Source of the DNA: an uncultured Prevotella sp.
GTDB taxonomy: Bacteria > Bacteroidota > Bacteroidia > Bacteroidales > Bacteroidaceae
Assembly: GCA_900771975.1 (NCBI GenBank)
Contig: CAAGPV010000068.1
Location: 36,845-100,844 of the forward strand
Direction of reading: 5' to 3'
DNA length: 64,000 nt
Under the pieces are notes generated by a model. The model saw only the letters and a list, made by a program, of their open reading frames with translations. It was not told the DNA's origin and ran no database searches. A program made the position numbers and the translations under genes. The stretch's first letter is position 1. Each line of letters starts with the position of its first letter. This document shows positions 35,548 through 44,868 of this stretch, piece by piece.

Positions 35548-36554
35548 ATTCTGCTATGTTCAAGTGATTTAACAAGAAGCGTAAGCACCTTATGGAGTGC
35601 CCACGACAAAGGCAATGAGATGGCAATGCAAGACAAGGCTGTACCCCAATAGCCCCAATTGAGCGAGCGCAAAGGAGGAAGTACGAAATGTTCGTGTATC
35701 AGATAGCATTCCAAACACACCGTTCCAACAAAAGCCAATCCCTCATTCAGGAAGGTTGATGCATGGGAAAGGCATTTGCCTAATAGCAACATTCCCGAAA
35801 TGGACATTGGAATGTAGAGCAAACGCTCATAGAACAAAGGGAAACAACCATGTTTTGTTTGCTCCAAATAAACACAAAGCGCCAATATAAGAATAAAGAC
35901 AGGCAACAGGCTTTGGGCCTTCAGCCCTTGCAGGACCACCTTCCTTTTGACAATTTCCCCAAAATTTATTCCTATTAGGAAGATGGGAATGCGGCTCCAA
36001 AAAATTTCCAGATAGCCGAGACGACTGTGAACGGCTGGACAATACTGAACAACAAAGCACCAAAGCACAACCAACAACGGAAGATAGGCAAAACGACGGC
36101 TACGCTTCAACAACTGCATATAGAATGGTGCAAAAACATAAAGGAGCATTATAGCAGGAACATACCAAAATGTAAGGTCCCCATAAAGCCAAAATCCACT
36201 TCCGCAAAGAAGATTTCCCAACAGATTCAACCACTCGTTAAAAGAATGAGAACCGTGTAAAAAGCGAGGAATGTAAAACAATCCCGACATAATCAACCAT
36301 GTGGGATAGATACGTCGGCAACGATGTAGATAGAAAGAGCGAAACGACGGAAGTTTACACCATGAAAACCATAAGCCAATACCGCTCAAAAAGAGAAACA
36401 TATCTACACCTACGTTCCCCATTCGGCAAAGTCCATAAAACAAATCGGCCCGTGGCAAACGCACATGAAACAGAATAATAGCAAGCATGGCAAAGCCCAT
36501 TATCTCGCTTCGATATCTGCTAACTGCAACCGTTTCTATTCTAAAAGACGTCAT
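35544..36554 (-). CDS. Acyltransferase family 3 (OafA-like) membrane protein
   Basis: 336 residues with about ten membrane helices. Typical features are the early His in AIILFHVRLP, VGVDMFLFLSGIGLWFSW, and the RRIYPTWL motif. Such proteins O-acetylate surface sugars. It overlaps both neighbours by four bases and is the second of two tandem acyltransferases, so it may modify a different position or residue than its neighbour. Confidence 0.87.
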   Translation of the reverse strand: MTSFRIETVAVSRYRSEIMGFAMLAIILFHVRLPRADLFYGLCRMGNVGVDMFLFLSGIGLWFSWCKLPSFRSFYLHRCRRIYPTWLIMSGLFYIPRFLHGSHSFNEWLNLLGNLLCGSGFWLYGDLTFWYVPAIMLLYVFAPFYMQLLKRSRRFAYLPLLVVLWCFVVQYCPAVHSRLGYLEIFWSRIPIFLIGINFGEIVKRKVVLQGLKAQSLLPVFILILALCVYLEQTKHGCFPLFYERLLYIPMSISGMLLLGKCLSHASTFLNEGLAFVGTVCLECYLIHEHFVLPPLRSLNWGYWGTALSCIAISLPLSWALHKVLTLLVKSLEHSRI

Positions 36555-37630
36555 TGGCTGGATTTTAACGAAGGATTAGGCATTTTCTGCAATAGCCAAC
36601 GAAACAAAAATGCCACACAAACAGAGGAAACAACATAAAGCAACAGACCTGTATAGACATCTCCCCTTTGGCTGATAGGAATAAACACCTTCCTCAATAT
36701 GGGGTGGCAAACGAAAAGTGCTGCAGAAATTTTTCCCATCCAACATAGCAAACTTACCAATGGTTTGGCACAAGCGAATGAAGACAATGCTTTAACCGCA
36801 CTGACACTGGCAATACAAACAATAGCTGGGGCAAGCGTCCATAATAACATTCCGTTACTGAACACAGCTATCAGTCCTATAAACAACAAGGTACATAACA
36901 ACCAAACGCCTCCAGACAGTTTTCTTCGCATCCAAGTCAATCCATAACGGGCATAGAGCAACCCCATGCCAAAAGGCAACATTCCGCCCATAAAGTTGTA
37001 ACGATACCGATTCAGTGCCTCTCCCTCAGGATTAAACAACAGTTGCAACAAGACGCATACACTCATCAGGGCTACTGTCCAAGCCCAATGACGACGATAA
37101 AGTAACAATCGATAGACAACGTACAACTGCAACATCAAGCCAAAGAACCAGTAAGGCCCAGGCCAAATGACTTTATCGGGCATCGGAAAAACATTATTCA
37201 ACATCAACAACTGCCCCAAGACATCGACAAAAGCATAAGTGTGAGGGTTCGGGGTTATGGCATCAAGAATGGTAAAGGCGACAAATCCGACCACCATCAT
37301 CTTGAAAAGCTTTAGAAAATGGTAGCGGACAAACACCCTTTTCCCAACTGTCACCGTCTCATACTTCCTCGTCAGGCCGTAAGCACTTAGGAACAGGAAG
37401 ACAGGGACGCCATAATGGCCGAAAAAAGAGAGCAGATGAATGGGCAAATATTCATCAGGGCGACTAAAACATACTTCTTTCAACCAATCTACATTGTGCT
37501 GAAAGTATTGATACTCGTTTTCTTTCACAGCCAGACCAAGCCAATGGCAGTAGTTGTGAAGGAAAATTCCAATAATGGCAAGCCCTCTTAGGACTTGACA
37601 TTCTGTGCGCGTCAGCAATTCTTTTTTCAC
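36551..37630 (-). CDS. Acyltransferase family 3 membrane protein
   Basis: 359 residues with about ten membrane helices. The start LRGLAIIGIFLHNYCHW holds the family His, and FGHYGVPVFLFLSAYGLTRKYE is the second family motif. It probably transfers an acyl (acetyl) group to a glycan. It lies between the phosphoethanolamine transferase-like gene and the other acyltransferase, overlapping each by four bases. Confidence 0.85.
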   Translation of the reverse strand: MKKELLTRTECQVLRGLAIIGIFLHNYCHWLGLAVKENEYQYFQHNVDWLKEVCFSRPDEYLPIHLLSFFGHYGVPVFLFLSAYGLTRKYETVTVGKRVFVRYHFLKLFKMMVVGFVAFTILDAITPNPHTYAFVDVLGQLLMLNNVFPMPDKVIWPGPYWFFGLMLQLYVVYRLLLYRRHWAWTVALMSVCVLLQLLFNPEGEALNRYRYNFMGGMLPFGMGLLYARYGLTWMRRKLSGGVWLLCTLLFIGLIAVFSNGMLLWTLAPAIVCIASVSAVKALSSFACAKPLVSLLCWMGKISAALFVCHPILRKVFIPISQRGDVYTGLLLYVVSSVCVAFLFRWLLQKMPNPSLKSSQ

Positions 37631-39414
37631 GTTGCGGGTTTCAAGTGGTTATAATCGGTTGACCCTTTCAGTATGCGTGGTCGATTAACATCGTAAGACG
37701 GACTAAGCAAATTGTACTCTGCATGATAGTCTGGTGCACTTATTCCAGCCAGATATAGCAGCAAATGCGGCAAGGCATCCGTCATAAACGGTTTATCTTT
37801 AGCAGAAAGGATAGCATTCCAAAGGTCAGGATGGGTTCTGCGATAACTACGGGACGCCCATATCCAAAAAGGTATTTCAAACTCGTAGCGGGCCAAATCG
37901 TAATCAATCTTCCCACTATGGTTGCGACAGTAGAAACCGCGATTGCCCTCATAGCATTCCTCTCCATGATCGGGAACGTACACAACAATGGCATTTTGAT
38001 CTTCAAAGCGCTTTAAAATCTGATTTAATATAGAGTCATTGTATACTGTAGCATTATCATAATCGGCCAAAATCATCTGACGTTTCTTGGTCAACTCCGG
38101 ACGAAAATCCGTATAGTCCTCATAAGTAAAACGCTTACGGTTTAAGGGATAACGCTTGTTGTATTCCACATGCTGACCTATCAGATGGAAAATGGTGAGG
38201 TTATAATTTGTATTCTGCTTTTTCAGAGTGTCGTAATCGGCCAACAAATCTTCGTCAAATTTATGAAGCGAGCTATTACGGGTATCAAATTGAGCAGCAC
38301 TGAGTGTGGGGTTGTTCAAAAAAAAGCCTCCACTGAAATCAAAAACTGCAGCTTTCGCTTGTGGAAGAAACTGATTGGTTAGAAAAGTTACATGATAGCC
38401 AGCCTTACGGAACAACTCTGGAAAAAGGGGATAGTCGGACCATTCGCCTTTTTCTCCTACAACATGCATAGAGAACATGTTCTTGAATACATAACTGGTA
38501 AGGTTCCAACAAGAGACAACATCACTGAATTTAACCAGCTCCCCAGCCTTTTCACGTTGTTTCTGCTTGGGGGTTGTGGGCAAACGATAACCATATAAGG
38601 ATGAATGGTATTTGCTAACACTTTCGCCTATTACCAAAACAATGTTCGGTGATGTGTATTTACAACTATCCACCACTACCTTTTGGGCTGCCTTTTCAAG
38701 CGTGGCAACTTGTTGGGAAGCCAATTCGTTACTACGAACGCTAAACAGAAAACGACTGAAGGGCGTATACATTTCCCCATGTCCCTTTTCGGTGAGAAGA
38801 TGTTCTACCTTTCCTACCGACTTGGCTGTCATCAATCGCCAACACTCATACTTGTTATGAGCACTGCTTATGCCACTCCATACAAAAAGGAAAAGGCCCA
38901 ATACGCCTGCCAAAGGCTGAACCCACAAGGATTTTACAGAAAACGCTGAGCGGTATTTCTTAAGGACAAACAAACTAACTATATGCAAAGCCATCAACAA
39001 CAATAGCCAAACCACTGCGGTTGAAAGGATTTCTGGAGTAAGCACCGTAGCCAAAAATTCGCTTGCTTCCCTACTGTTTGTTTCCCCAACAAGCAATAGC
39101 ATGGAAGGATTTAGAGTTGATCCATACTTAACGAAGCAAAAGACGTCGGCTAAAGACACCAAATAGAATACAACACATAGTGCCCCACGTATTACTGCAC
39201 GTACTTTTTGAGGTATCAATGTAAGTAACAGACACAGCAAATACAAATCGAAGAAAAGTTCAAGATAAAGATTTGAATACACATGAGCCTTCGGTGTATC
39301 AGGCAATGTACACCAAGCACATAACACACCTAACAGATACATAAAAAAGAAGAACACCCCATTCTTCTTAACAGGCTTGAAAACAAGGCTAAAAAATTCT
39401 CTCAATTGCTTCAC
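37627..39414 (-). CDS. Phosphoethanolamine transferase-like protein (EptA/CptA, sulfatase fold)
   Basis: 595 residues: about five N-terminal membrane helices (residues 15-200) then a periplasmic sulfatase-fold domain. Active-site features are the metal Glu in VLVIGES, the probable Thr nucleophile in WNLTSYVFKNMFS, and Asp-His in YVPDHGEE. Relatives move phosphoethanolamine from phosphatidylethanolamine to lipid A or core sugars, which lowers surface charge and can reduce polymyxin binding. It is first in the seven-gene operon. The acceptor could be lipid A or the glycan made by the operon. Confidence 0.85.
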   Translation of the reverse strand: MKQLREFFSLVFKPVKKNGVFFFFMYLLGVLCAWCTLPDTPKAHVYSNLYLELFFDLYLLCLLLTLIPQKVRAVIRGALCVVFYLVSLADVFCFVKYGSTLNPSMLLLVGETNSREASEFLATVLTPEILSTAVVWLLLLMALHIVSLFVLKKYRSAFSVKSLWVQPLAGVLGLFLFVWSGISSAHNKYECWRLMTAKSVGKVEHLLTEKGHGEMYTPFSRFLFSVRSNELASQQVATLEKAAQKVVVDSCKYTSPNIVLVIGESVSKYHSSLYGYRLPTTPKQKQREKAGELVKFSDVVSCWNLTSYVFKNMFSMHVVGEKGEWSDYPLFPELFRKAGYHVTFLTNQFLPQAKAAVFDFSGGFFLNNPTLSAAQFDTRNSSLHKFDEDLLADYDTLKKQNTNYNLTIFHLIGQHVEYNKRYPLNRKRFTYEDYTDFRPELTKKRQMILADYDNATVYNDSILNQILKRFEDQNAIVVYVPDHGEECYEGNRGFYCRNHSGKIDYDLARYEFEIPFWIWASRSYRRTHPDLWNAILSAKDKPFMTDALPHLLLYLAGISAPDYHAEYNLLSPSYDVNRPRILKGSTDYNHLKPAT

Positions 39415-39441
39415 GACACATTCTCTTATCGTAATTCGGGC

Positions 39442-39472
39442 GCAAAATTAATGCTTTTTATTGATATTGCAA
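39442..39472 (-). promoter_or_regulatory. Promoter for seven-gene glycan operon
   Basis: On the minus strand: TTG (39472-39470), 20 bases, TAATTTTG (39449-39442). The ATG at 39414 follows the predicted start by about 20 bases. Confidence 0.75.
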
Positions 39473-39551
39473 ATCTTTTTATAACATAATTTATAACGCG
39501 CGCGAAACTATGCGTTTCCCAATCGGCAATAAGGCAAACAGTCGCAAGCCG

Positions 39552-40124
39552 TCAACGATAGATTGGATTGTCAGACAGATACTCGGCAACAGAAGGAGGT
39601 AGAAGGTCTTTAGCAGAGATATTCTTGCGGAGAAGGTTACGTATTTCCGTACTGCTCACATTTATGTTCCCCACTGACAACAGTTTTACATTAGACGGCA
39701 AACTACCGGGATCTATTTTGTCAGTAGCTCGTGGATACACTACAACAGAATAGTTCTGCAGAATCTCTTCGTGATGACTCCACCGGTTAAATGCGCCCCA
39801 ATTATCTCCACCTATAAGAAGAACGAACTCGTTTTTCGGATAACACTTCGACAACTCTTGCAAGGTATTCCACGTGTACGAAGGCTTTGGAAGATGGAAT
39901 TCAAAGTCAGAAGCCTTAATGCGATTTTCTCCTTGAAATGCAAGATTTACCATTTCCAACCGAATTTCATCGGCCGGCAAGTCCTCACCAACCTTAAACG
40001 GATTTTGAGGAGACACCATCAACCACACCTCATCTACGGATGCTTGCTCCAAAAACGTTTTGGCCAATCGCAAATGCCCATTATGCGGAGGATTAAAAGT
40101 TCCCCCAAAGATACCTATGCGCAT
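39552..40124 (-). CDS. nadD: Nicotinate-nucleotide adenylyltransferase
   Basis: Forms deamido-NAD from NaMN and ATP. 190 residues, with GGTFNPPHNGHL at 7-18 and the SSTEIRNLL motif near 165. It follows gmk by 16 bp as last gene of a yicC-gmk-nadD operon. Confidence 0.95.
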   Translation of the reverse strand: MRIGIFGGTFNPPHNGHLRLAKTFLEQASVDEVWLMVSPQNPFKVGEDLPADEIRLEMVNLAFQGENRIKASDFEFHLPKPSYTWNTLQELSKCYPKNEFVLLIGGDNWGAFNRWSHHEEILQNYSVVVYPRATDKIDPGSLPSNVKLLSVGNINVSSTEIRNLLRKNISAKDLLPPSVAEYLSDNPIYR

Positions 40125-40140
40125 GCTTTTCAGCCTTTAA

Positions 40141-40716
40141 CTATTTGGAAAGGAATGAAGAAATCAAGCGGTATGCCTCTTCTTGAGCTTTAGACAAATC
40201 ATCATTAACCACAATATGGTCAAACTGGCTGGCAAAAGTTAATTCATAAGAAGCCTTTGCCAATCTTGCCTCTATTGCCTCTTGAGAGTCTGTTCCACGC
40301 CCTTCAAGGCGAGCACGAAGAGCTTCTATAGATGGCGCTTGAATAAAAATGCTTAAAGCACGGCTACCATAATGCTTCTTAATGTTAACGCCTCCCTTAA
40401 CATCAACATCAAAAACCACGTTTTGGCCGTCCTCCGACTGACGCTCTACTTGCGCTTTCAACGTGCCATAGTATCTATTTTTGTAGACCTCTTCATACTC
40501 AAGAAATTCCCCCGCAGCTATTTTTTCTTTGAATTCGTCAGGCGACAAGAAGAAATATTCCACCCCGTTGCGCTCTGTTCCGCGGGGTGCACGAGACGTA
40601 CAACTAATCGAAAAAGCCAAATGCAACTCCGGATGATGCTGCATCAAATAGTTGACAATAGTGCTTTTGCCACTTCCTGAAGGAGCTGAAAAAACAATAA
40701 GTTTTCCTTTTTGCAT
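40141..40716 (-). CDS. gmk: Guanylate kinase
   Basis: Phosphorylates GMP to GDP. 191 residues with Walker A SAPSGSGKST near 10-19, SCTSRAPRGTERNGVEYFF and the DVDVKGGVNIKK segment. It starts 4 bp after yicC; yicC-gmk is a common pairing. Confidence 0.96.
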   Translation of the reverse strand: MQKGKLIVFSAPSGSGKSTIVNYLMQHHPELHLAFSISCTSRAPRGTERNGVEYFFLSPDEFKEKIAAGEFLEYEEVYKNRYYGTLKAQVERQSEDGQNVVFDVDVKGGVNIKKHYGSRALSIFIQAPSIEALRARLEGRGTDSQEAIEARLAKASYELTFASQFDHIVVNDDLSKAQEEAYRLISSFLSK

Positions 40717-40720
40717 AAGA

Positions 40721-41599
40721 TTAAAGCGCGTTTAGTACCTGTTCTTTAATTTGTTCCAACTCGTCTTTCATCTTGACTACAATATTCTGCATTTCAGCAT
40801 TATTGCTTTTCGAGCCGGTTGTGTTGATTTCGCGGCCCATCTCTTGAGCTATAAATCCCAATTTCTTGCCTAAGCCACGGCCTTCCTCGTCCATTGTCTC
40901 ACGAAAATACTTAAGATGATTGGACAACCGCTGCTTTTCTTCACTTATATCCAGTTTCTCTATATAATAGATAAGTTCCTGTTCCAACCTGTTTTTGTCG
41001 TATTCGACACCTGGTATTTGCTTTAATCCTTCTATTATACGGTCTTTGATTTTCTGAACACGGGCTTTTTCATAAATATCAATGCTCTTTAAGAGAGATT
41101 CAATGTTATCAACTTTCTCATTAAACTTCTTTTGCAAAGCAGCACCTTCTTGTCGACGAAAATCCTGTAACTGGCCAATGGCCTCTTCAATAGCCTGTTT
41201 CACAACCGCCCATTCTTCCTCACTAAGATGTTCTACATCCATTTTGGTTGTAACATCCGGCATACGCAAAAGCGTATAAAACCAATCTTGGGGTTCAGGA
41301 ATGCCTGTTTTGGCTGAAATTTCTTTAATTTGACGATAATAGTTTTCCACCAAAGCCGCATTGATAGGCGTTGCATCGACATCATTGTCCTTTTCTGTCC
41401 AAACAGCAAAGTCCACTTTTCCACGAAGTAACGCATTTGATATCATCTGACGCATCTCCATTTCTTTCTCTCGATAAAGTGGCGCTATACGCGTTGATAA
41501 GTCCAAGGTTTTGCTGTTTAGAGATTTTATCTCAACGTTAATTTTCTTTTCATTGTACGCTACGACTGCTTTTCCGTAGCCTGTCATTGATAGTATCAT
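40721..41599 (-). CDS. YicC/YloC family endoribonuclease
   Basis: 292 residues from the ATG at 41599 (MILSMTGYGKAVV). The frame to 41665 adds 22 hydrophobic residues that are upstream of the promoter, so I rejected it. The C-terminal EMGREINTTGSKSNNAEMQ block is the family signature. E. coli YicC is a ribonuclease that acts on small RNAs; the activity here is inferred. Confidence 0.93.
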   Translation of the reverse strand: MILSMTGYGKAVVAYNEKKINVEIKSLNSKTLDLSTRIAPLYREKEMEMRQMISNALLRGKVDFAVWTEKDNDVDATPINAALVENYYRQIKEISAKTGIPEPQDWFYTLLRMPDVTTKMDVEHLSEEEWAVVKQAIEEAIGQLQDFRRQEGAALQKKFNEKVDNIESLLKSIDIYEKARVQKIKDRIIEGLKQIPGVEYDKNRLEQELIYYIEKLDISEEKQRLSNHLKYFRETMDEEGRGLGKKLGFIAQEMGREINTTGSKSNNAEMQNIVVKMKDELEQIKEQVLNAL

Positions 41600-41624
41600 T
41601 GTCAAATTGCACGTTAAATTTATG

Positions 41625-41632
41625 CAAAAGTA
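41625..41632 (-). promoter_or_regulatory. -7 box for yicC-gmk-nadD
   Basis: TACTTTTG on the minus strand, 26 bases before the yicC ATG. No clear -33 box. Confidence 0.5.
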
Positions 41633-41654
41633 CAAAAAACCGAGGAAAAAAGAG

Positions 41655-41662
41655 TAAATTTG
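41655..41662 (+). promoter_or_regulatory. -7 box for tsaB-DUF4290-murA-rimM-dxr-rseP
   Basis: TAAATTTG on the plus strand, 30 bases before the tsaB ATG. No clear -33 box. It is divergent from the yicC box. Confidence 0.5.
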
Positions 41663-41691
41663 CACCTTAATTTAGTAGTAATTTAAGTTTT

Positions 41692-42384
41692 ATGTCTTGC
41701 ATTTTAAACATTGAGACAAGCACTGACGTTTGCTCCGTAGCGGTTAGCAACGATGCAGAATGTATTTTCAACAAGGAAGACCATAGCGGTCCTAATCATG
41801 CTGTAAAACTTGGTGTGTTTGTAGACGAAGCTTTATCATTCATTGATAGTCATGCCATTCCACTCGACGCAGTTGCAGTCAGCAGCGGTCCAGGCTCTTA
41901 TACGGGCCTTCGCATTGGCGTTTCCATGGCGAAAGGCATTTGTTACGGACGGAAAGTGAAGCTTATCAGCGTTCCCACATTGGAAATATTAACTGTTCCT
42001 GTACTACTTCATCACGAGCATCTCGAAGAAAATGCTCTACTCTGCCCTATGTTGGATGCTCGCAGAATGGAAGTTTATGCGCAAGTCTTTGACAGGTCTT
42101 TAGCAGAAATTCGCCCAATTCAGGCTGACATCGTAGACGAAACAACCTATAAGTCCTTCCTTGATGAACATCCTGTATACTTTTTTGGCAATGGAGCTTG
42201 CAAATGTATGGAAACCATTAACCACCCGAATGCGACATTGATAAAAGACATTGTTCCATTGGCAAAAAACATGTTTCCATTAGCAGAGAAACGAATTGCA
42301 CATGAACAATATGAAGATGTAGCCTATTTTGTTCCGTTCTACTTGAAAGACTTCGTAGCAAAGCTACCCAAAAAATTGCTTTAA
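41692..42384 (+). CDS. tsaB: tRNA threonylcarbamoyladenosine biosynthesis protein TsaB
   Basis: Partner of TsaD and TsaE in t6A37 formation on ANN-decoding tRNAs. 230 residues with ILNIETSTDVCSVAV at the start and SSGPGSYTGLRIGVSMAKG near 65. It leads a plus-strand operon of envelope and tRNA genes. Confidence 0.94.
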   Translation: MSCILNIETSTDVCSVAVSNDAECIFNKEDHSGPNHAVKLGVFVDEALSFIDSHAIPLDAVAVSSGPGSYTGLRIGVSMAKGICYGRKVKLISVPTLEILTVPVLLHHEHLEENALLCPMLDARRMEVYAQVFDRSLAEIRPIQADIVDETTYKSFLDEHPVYFFGNGACKCMETINHPNATLIKDIVPLAKNMFPLAEKRIAHEQYEDVAYFVPFYLKDFVAKLPKKLL

Positions 42385-42423
42385 GAAACTTCCCTGTTCT
42401 CATTTTTTCCAATAATAATATAT

Positions 42424-43020
42424 ATGAATATCAAAGGATTAGACTATAATACACAACGGGAAAAGCTGCTTTTGCCGGAATATGGGCGCGAAATACAAAA
42501 AATGGTAGACTATGCTTGTTCGCTTCCCACCAAGGAGGAACGACAACAATGTGCCGAAACTATTGTTGATATTATGGATCGCATGTGTCCGCAAAGCCAA
42601 GGAAGCAATGACCACCAGCAAAAACTATGGGATCATCTTGCCTTAATGTCCAATTTCCAATTAGACATCGACTACCCATACGACATTAGTCAAGCCACCA
42701 AAATAGCCACTCCTCCTGCCCCTATGAACTATCCGATGACCAAAATTCCTGTTAAGCACTATGGAAAAATGGTCTTTGAAGTGTTTGAAAAGCTAAAAAC
42801 CATGGAACCCGGAGTGGAGTGCGATGAACTTGTACGCATCACTGCAAACCAAATGATGCGCGATTTGGCACAATGGAGTCATGGTGCTTGCAGTGAAGAG
42901 AAAGTTGCTGACGATTTAGCGCGGTACACAGATGGAAAAATACAACTGGATTTAACATCTTTTGAATTTGACAAAATAAACCAACGGGATACACAACTAT
43001 CTCGAAAGAGAAGAAAATAA
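42424..43020 (+). CDS. DUF4290 domain-containing protein
   Basis: 198 residues, cytosolic, starting MNIKGLDYNTQREKLLLPEYGREIQKM. This family is found in Bacteroidetes, often next to murA as here (10 bp gap). Function unknown. The C-terminus is basic (SRKRRK). Its conserved place between tsaB and murA suggests a housekeeping role. Confidence 0.88.
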   Translation: MNIKGLDYNTQREKLLLPEYGREIQKMVDYACSLPTKEERQQCAETIVDIMDRMCPQSQGSNDHQQKLWDHLALMSNFQLDIDYPYDISQATKIATPPAPMNYPMTKIPVKHYGKMVFEVFEKLKTMEPGVECDELVRITANQMMRDLAQWSHGACSEEKVADDLARYTDGKIQLDLTSFEFDKINQRDTQLSRKRRK

Positions 43021-43030
43021 GAAACAGTCT

Positions 43031-44341
43031 ATGGAGTCATTCATTATCGAAGGAGGACACCGCCTTAGCGGGACAATCATACCACAAGGTGCGAAGAACG
43101 AAGCTCTTGAGGTGATTTGTGCAGCTCTTTTAACAAAAGAAGAAGTCATTATCGACAATATTCCCGATATTCTTGATGTCAACAACCTCATAAAATTACT
43201 GAAAGATATCGGGGTTTGCATAAACCGTTTAGCACCCAACAAATATTCTTTTAAAGCAGACAAATTAAACCTGGACTTTTTACAAAGCGATGACTTTGTA
43301 AAAAAATGTTCGTCATTGCGCGGTAGCGTCTTGATGATTGGACCTTTATTGGGCCGATTCGGCAAAGCTATCGTCGCTAAGCCTGGGGGCGACAAAATAG
43401 GAAGACGCCGCTTGGATACCCATTTTTTGGGATTTAAAATGTTGGGGGCGCAGTTTATGCACCAAGAAGAACGAGATGTTTACGAGATTAAAGCAGACCA
43501 GCTGAAAGGTGTAGACATACTTCTTGACGAGGCTTCCATTACTGGAACAGCCAATATCATCATGGCAGCAGTACTGGCAAAAGGGAAGACAACCATTTAC
43601 AATGCAGCCTGCGAACCATACATACAGCAACTTTGCCATTTACTCAACAAGATGGGAGCACATATTGAGGGCATTTCCAGCAACTTCCTGACCATAGAAG
43701 GTGTAGAAAAACTGCATGGAGCCCAACATCACATCCTTCCCGATATGATTGAAGTTGGTTCTTTTATCGGTATGGCAGCAATGGTAGGCGATGGCATTCG
43801 CATCAAAGATGTATCAATAAAAGACCTTGGCATAATTCCAGATACGTTCCGTCGGCTTGGAGTGAATATCATTGAAGACGGCGATGACCTTATTGTTCCA
43901 AAGCAAGAGCATTATATTATCGACTCCTTCATTGATGGTACCATTATGACTATCAGCGATGCGCCATGGCCGGGGCTGACCCCTGACCTCATATCAGTAT
44001 TGTTGGTTGTCGCAACACAGGCGAAAGGGAGTGTACTCTTCCATCAGAAAATGTTCGAAAGTCGTCTGTTCTTTGTAGACAAACTTATCGATATGGGTGC
44101 TCAAATTATACTTTGCGACCCTCATAGAGCAGTTGTCGTGGGCCACAACCATGAGCGCCAATTGAGGGCAGGGCGCATGACAAGTCCTGACATCCGAGCT
44201 GGAATAGCACTGCTCATCGCAGCTATGAGTGCAAAAGGCACTAGCCGTATTGACAATATCGCACAAATAGACCGTGGCTACGAAAACATTGAAAACCGTC
44301 TAAATGCTTTGGGCGCCAATATTATCCGTGTTTCCCAATGA
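43031..44341 (+). CDS. murA: UDP-N-acetylglucosamine 1-carboxyvinyltransferase, Asp-type active site
   Basis: First committed step of peptidoglycan synthesis. 436 residues, with K22 in QGAKNEAL, GRRRLDTHFLG and DAPWPGLTPDL. In E. coli the loop reads PGGCTIGARP with Cys115; here it reads PGGDKIGRRR with D121 in its place. Asp-type MurA enzymes (for example in Mycobacterium tuberculosis) are active and resist fosfomycin, so this organism is probably intrinsically fosfomycin-resistant at the target. The stop overlaps the rimM start by four bases. Confidence 0.95.
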   Translation: MESFIIEGGHRLSGTIIPQGAKNEALEVICAALLTKEEVIIDNIPDILDVNNLIKLLKDIGVCINRLAPNKYSFKADKLNLDFLQSDDFVKKCSSLRGSVLMIGPLLGRFGKAIVAKPGGDKIGRRRLDTHFLGFKMLGAQFMHQEERDVYEIKADQLKGVDILLDEASITGTANIIMAAVLAKGKTTIYNAACEPYIQQLCHLLNKMGAHIEGISSNFLTIEGVEKLHGAQHHILPDMIEVGSFIGMAAMVGDGIRIKDVSIKDLGIIPDTFRRLGVNIIEDGDDLIVPKQEHYIIDSFIDGTIMTISDAPWPGLTPDLISVLLVVATQAKGSVLFHQKMFESRLFFVDKLIDMGAQIILCDPHRAVVVGHNHERQLRAGRMTSPDIRAGIALLIAAMSAKGTSRIDNIAQIDRGYENIENRLNALGANIIRVSQ

Positions 44342-44862
44342 TAAAGCAAAACGAAGTCTATAAAATAGGCCGTATAGGAAAGCCGCATGGAGTAAATGGT
44401 GAATTACAAATGCAATTCGACGATGATGTCTTCGATCGGGTTTCAGCAGACTATCTGGTTTTGGACATCGAAGGCATTCTTGTTCCTTTTTTCATAGAAG
44501 ACTACCGCTTTCGTTCTGACAACGTGTTACTTATCAAGTTTTCAGATATTGACACCCAAGAACGTGCACGCGAATTAACAGGAAGCGATGTTTTTTTTCC
44601 TCGCAAATTAGCAGCTAAAGACGAATGCGACAATATCAGTTGGGGACAATTGGTGGGCTTTCACATTATCGATGTAAATATCAACAAGGAAATAGGAGTT
44701 ATCGTTTCTGTTGACAATTCTACAATCAACACATTGTTTGAAGTTCGCACTAAAAACAACAAAGACATACTTGTTCCCGCTTCCGATTACTTGATACAGG
44801 ATATTGACGCAACAAAACAAGTAATAAAAATGAATTTGCCTGAAGGCATTCTGAACTTATAA
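44338..44862 (+). CDS. rimM: Ribosome maturation factor RimM
   Basis: 16S rRNA processing factor that binds S19. 174 residues, with IGRIGKPHGVNGELQM at the start and a C-terminal PRC-barrel (NKDILVPASDYLIQDID). It is not paired with trmD here; it sits between murA and dxr. Confidence 0.94.
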   Translation: MIKQNEVYKIGRIGKPHGVNGELQMQFDDDVFDRVSADYLVLDIEGILVPFFIEDYRFRSDNVLLIKFSDIDTQERARELTGSDVFFPRKLAAKDECDNISWGQLVGFHIIDVNINKEIGVIVSVDNSTINTLFEVRTKNNKDILVPASDYLIQDIDATKQVIKMNLPEGILNL

Positions 44863-44868
44863 GATAGT

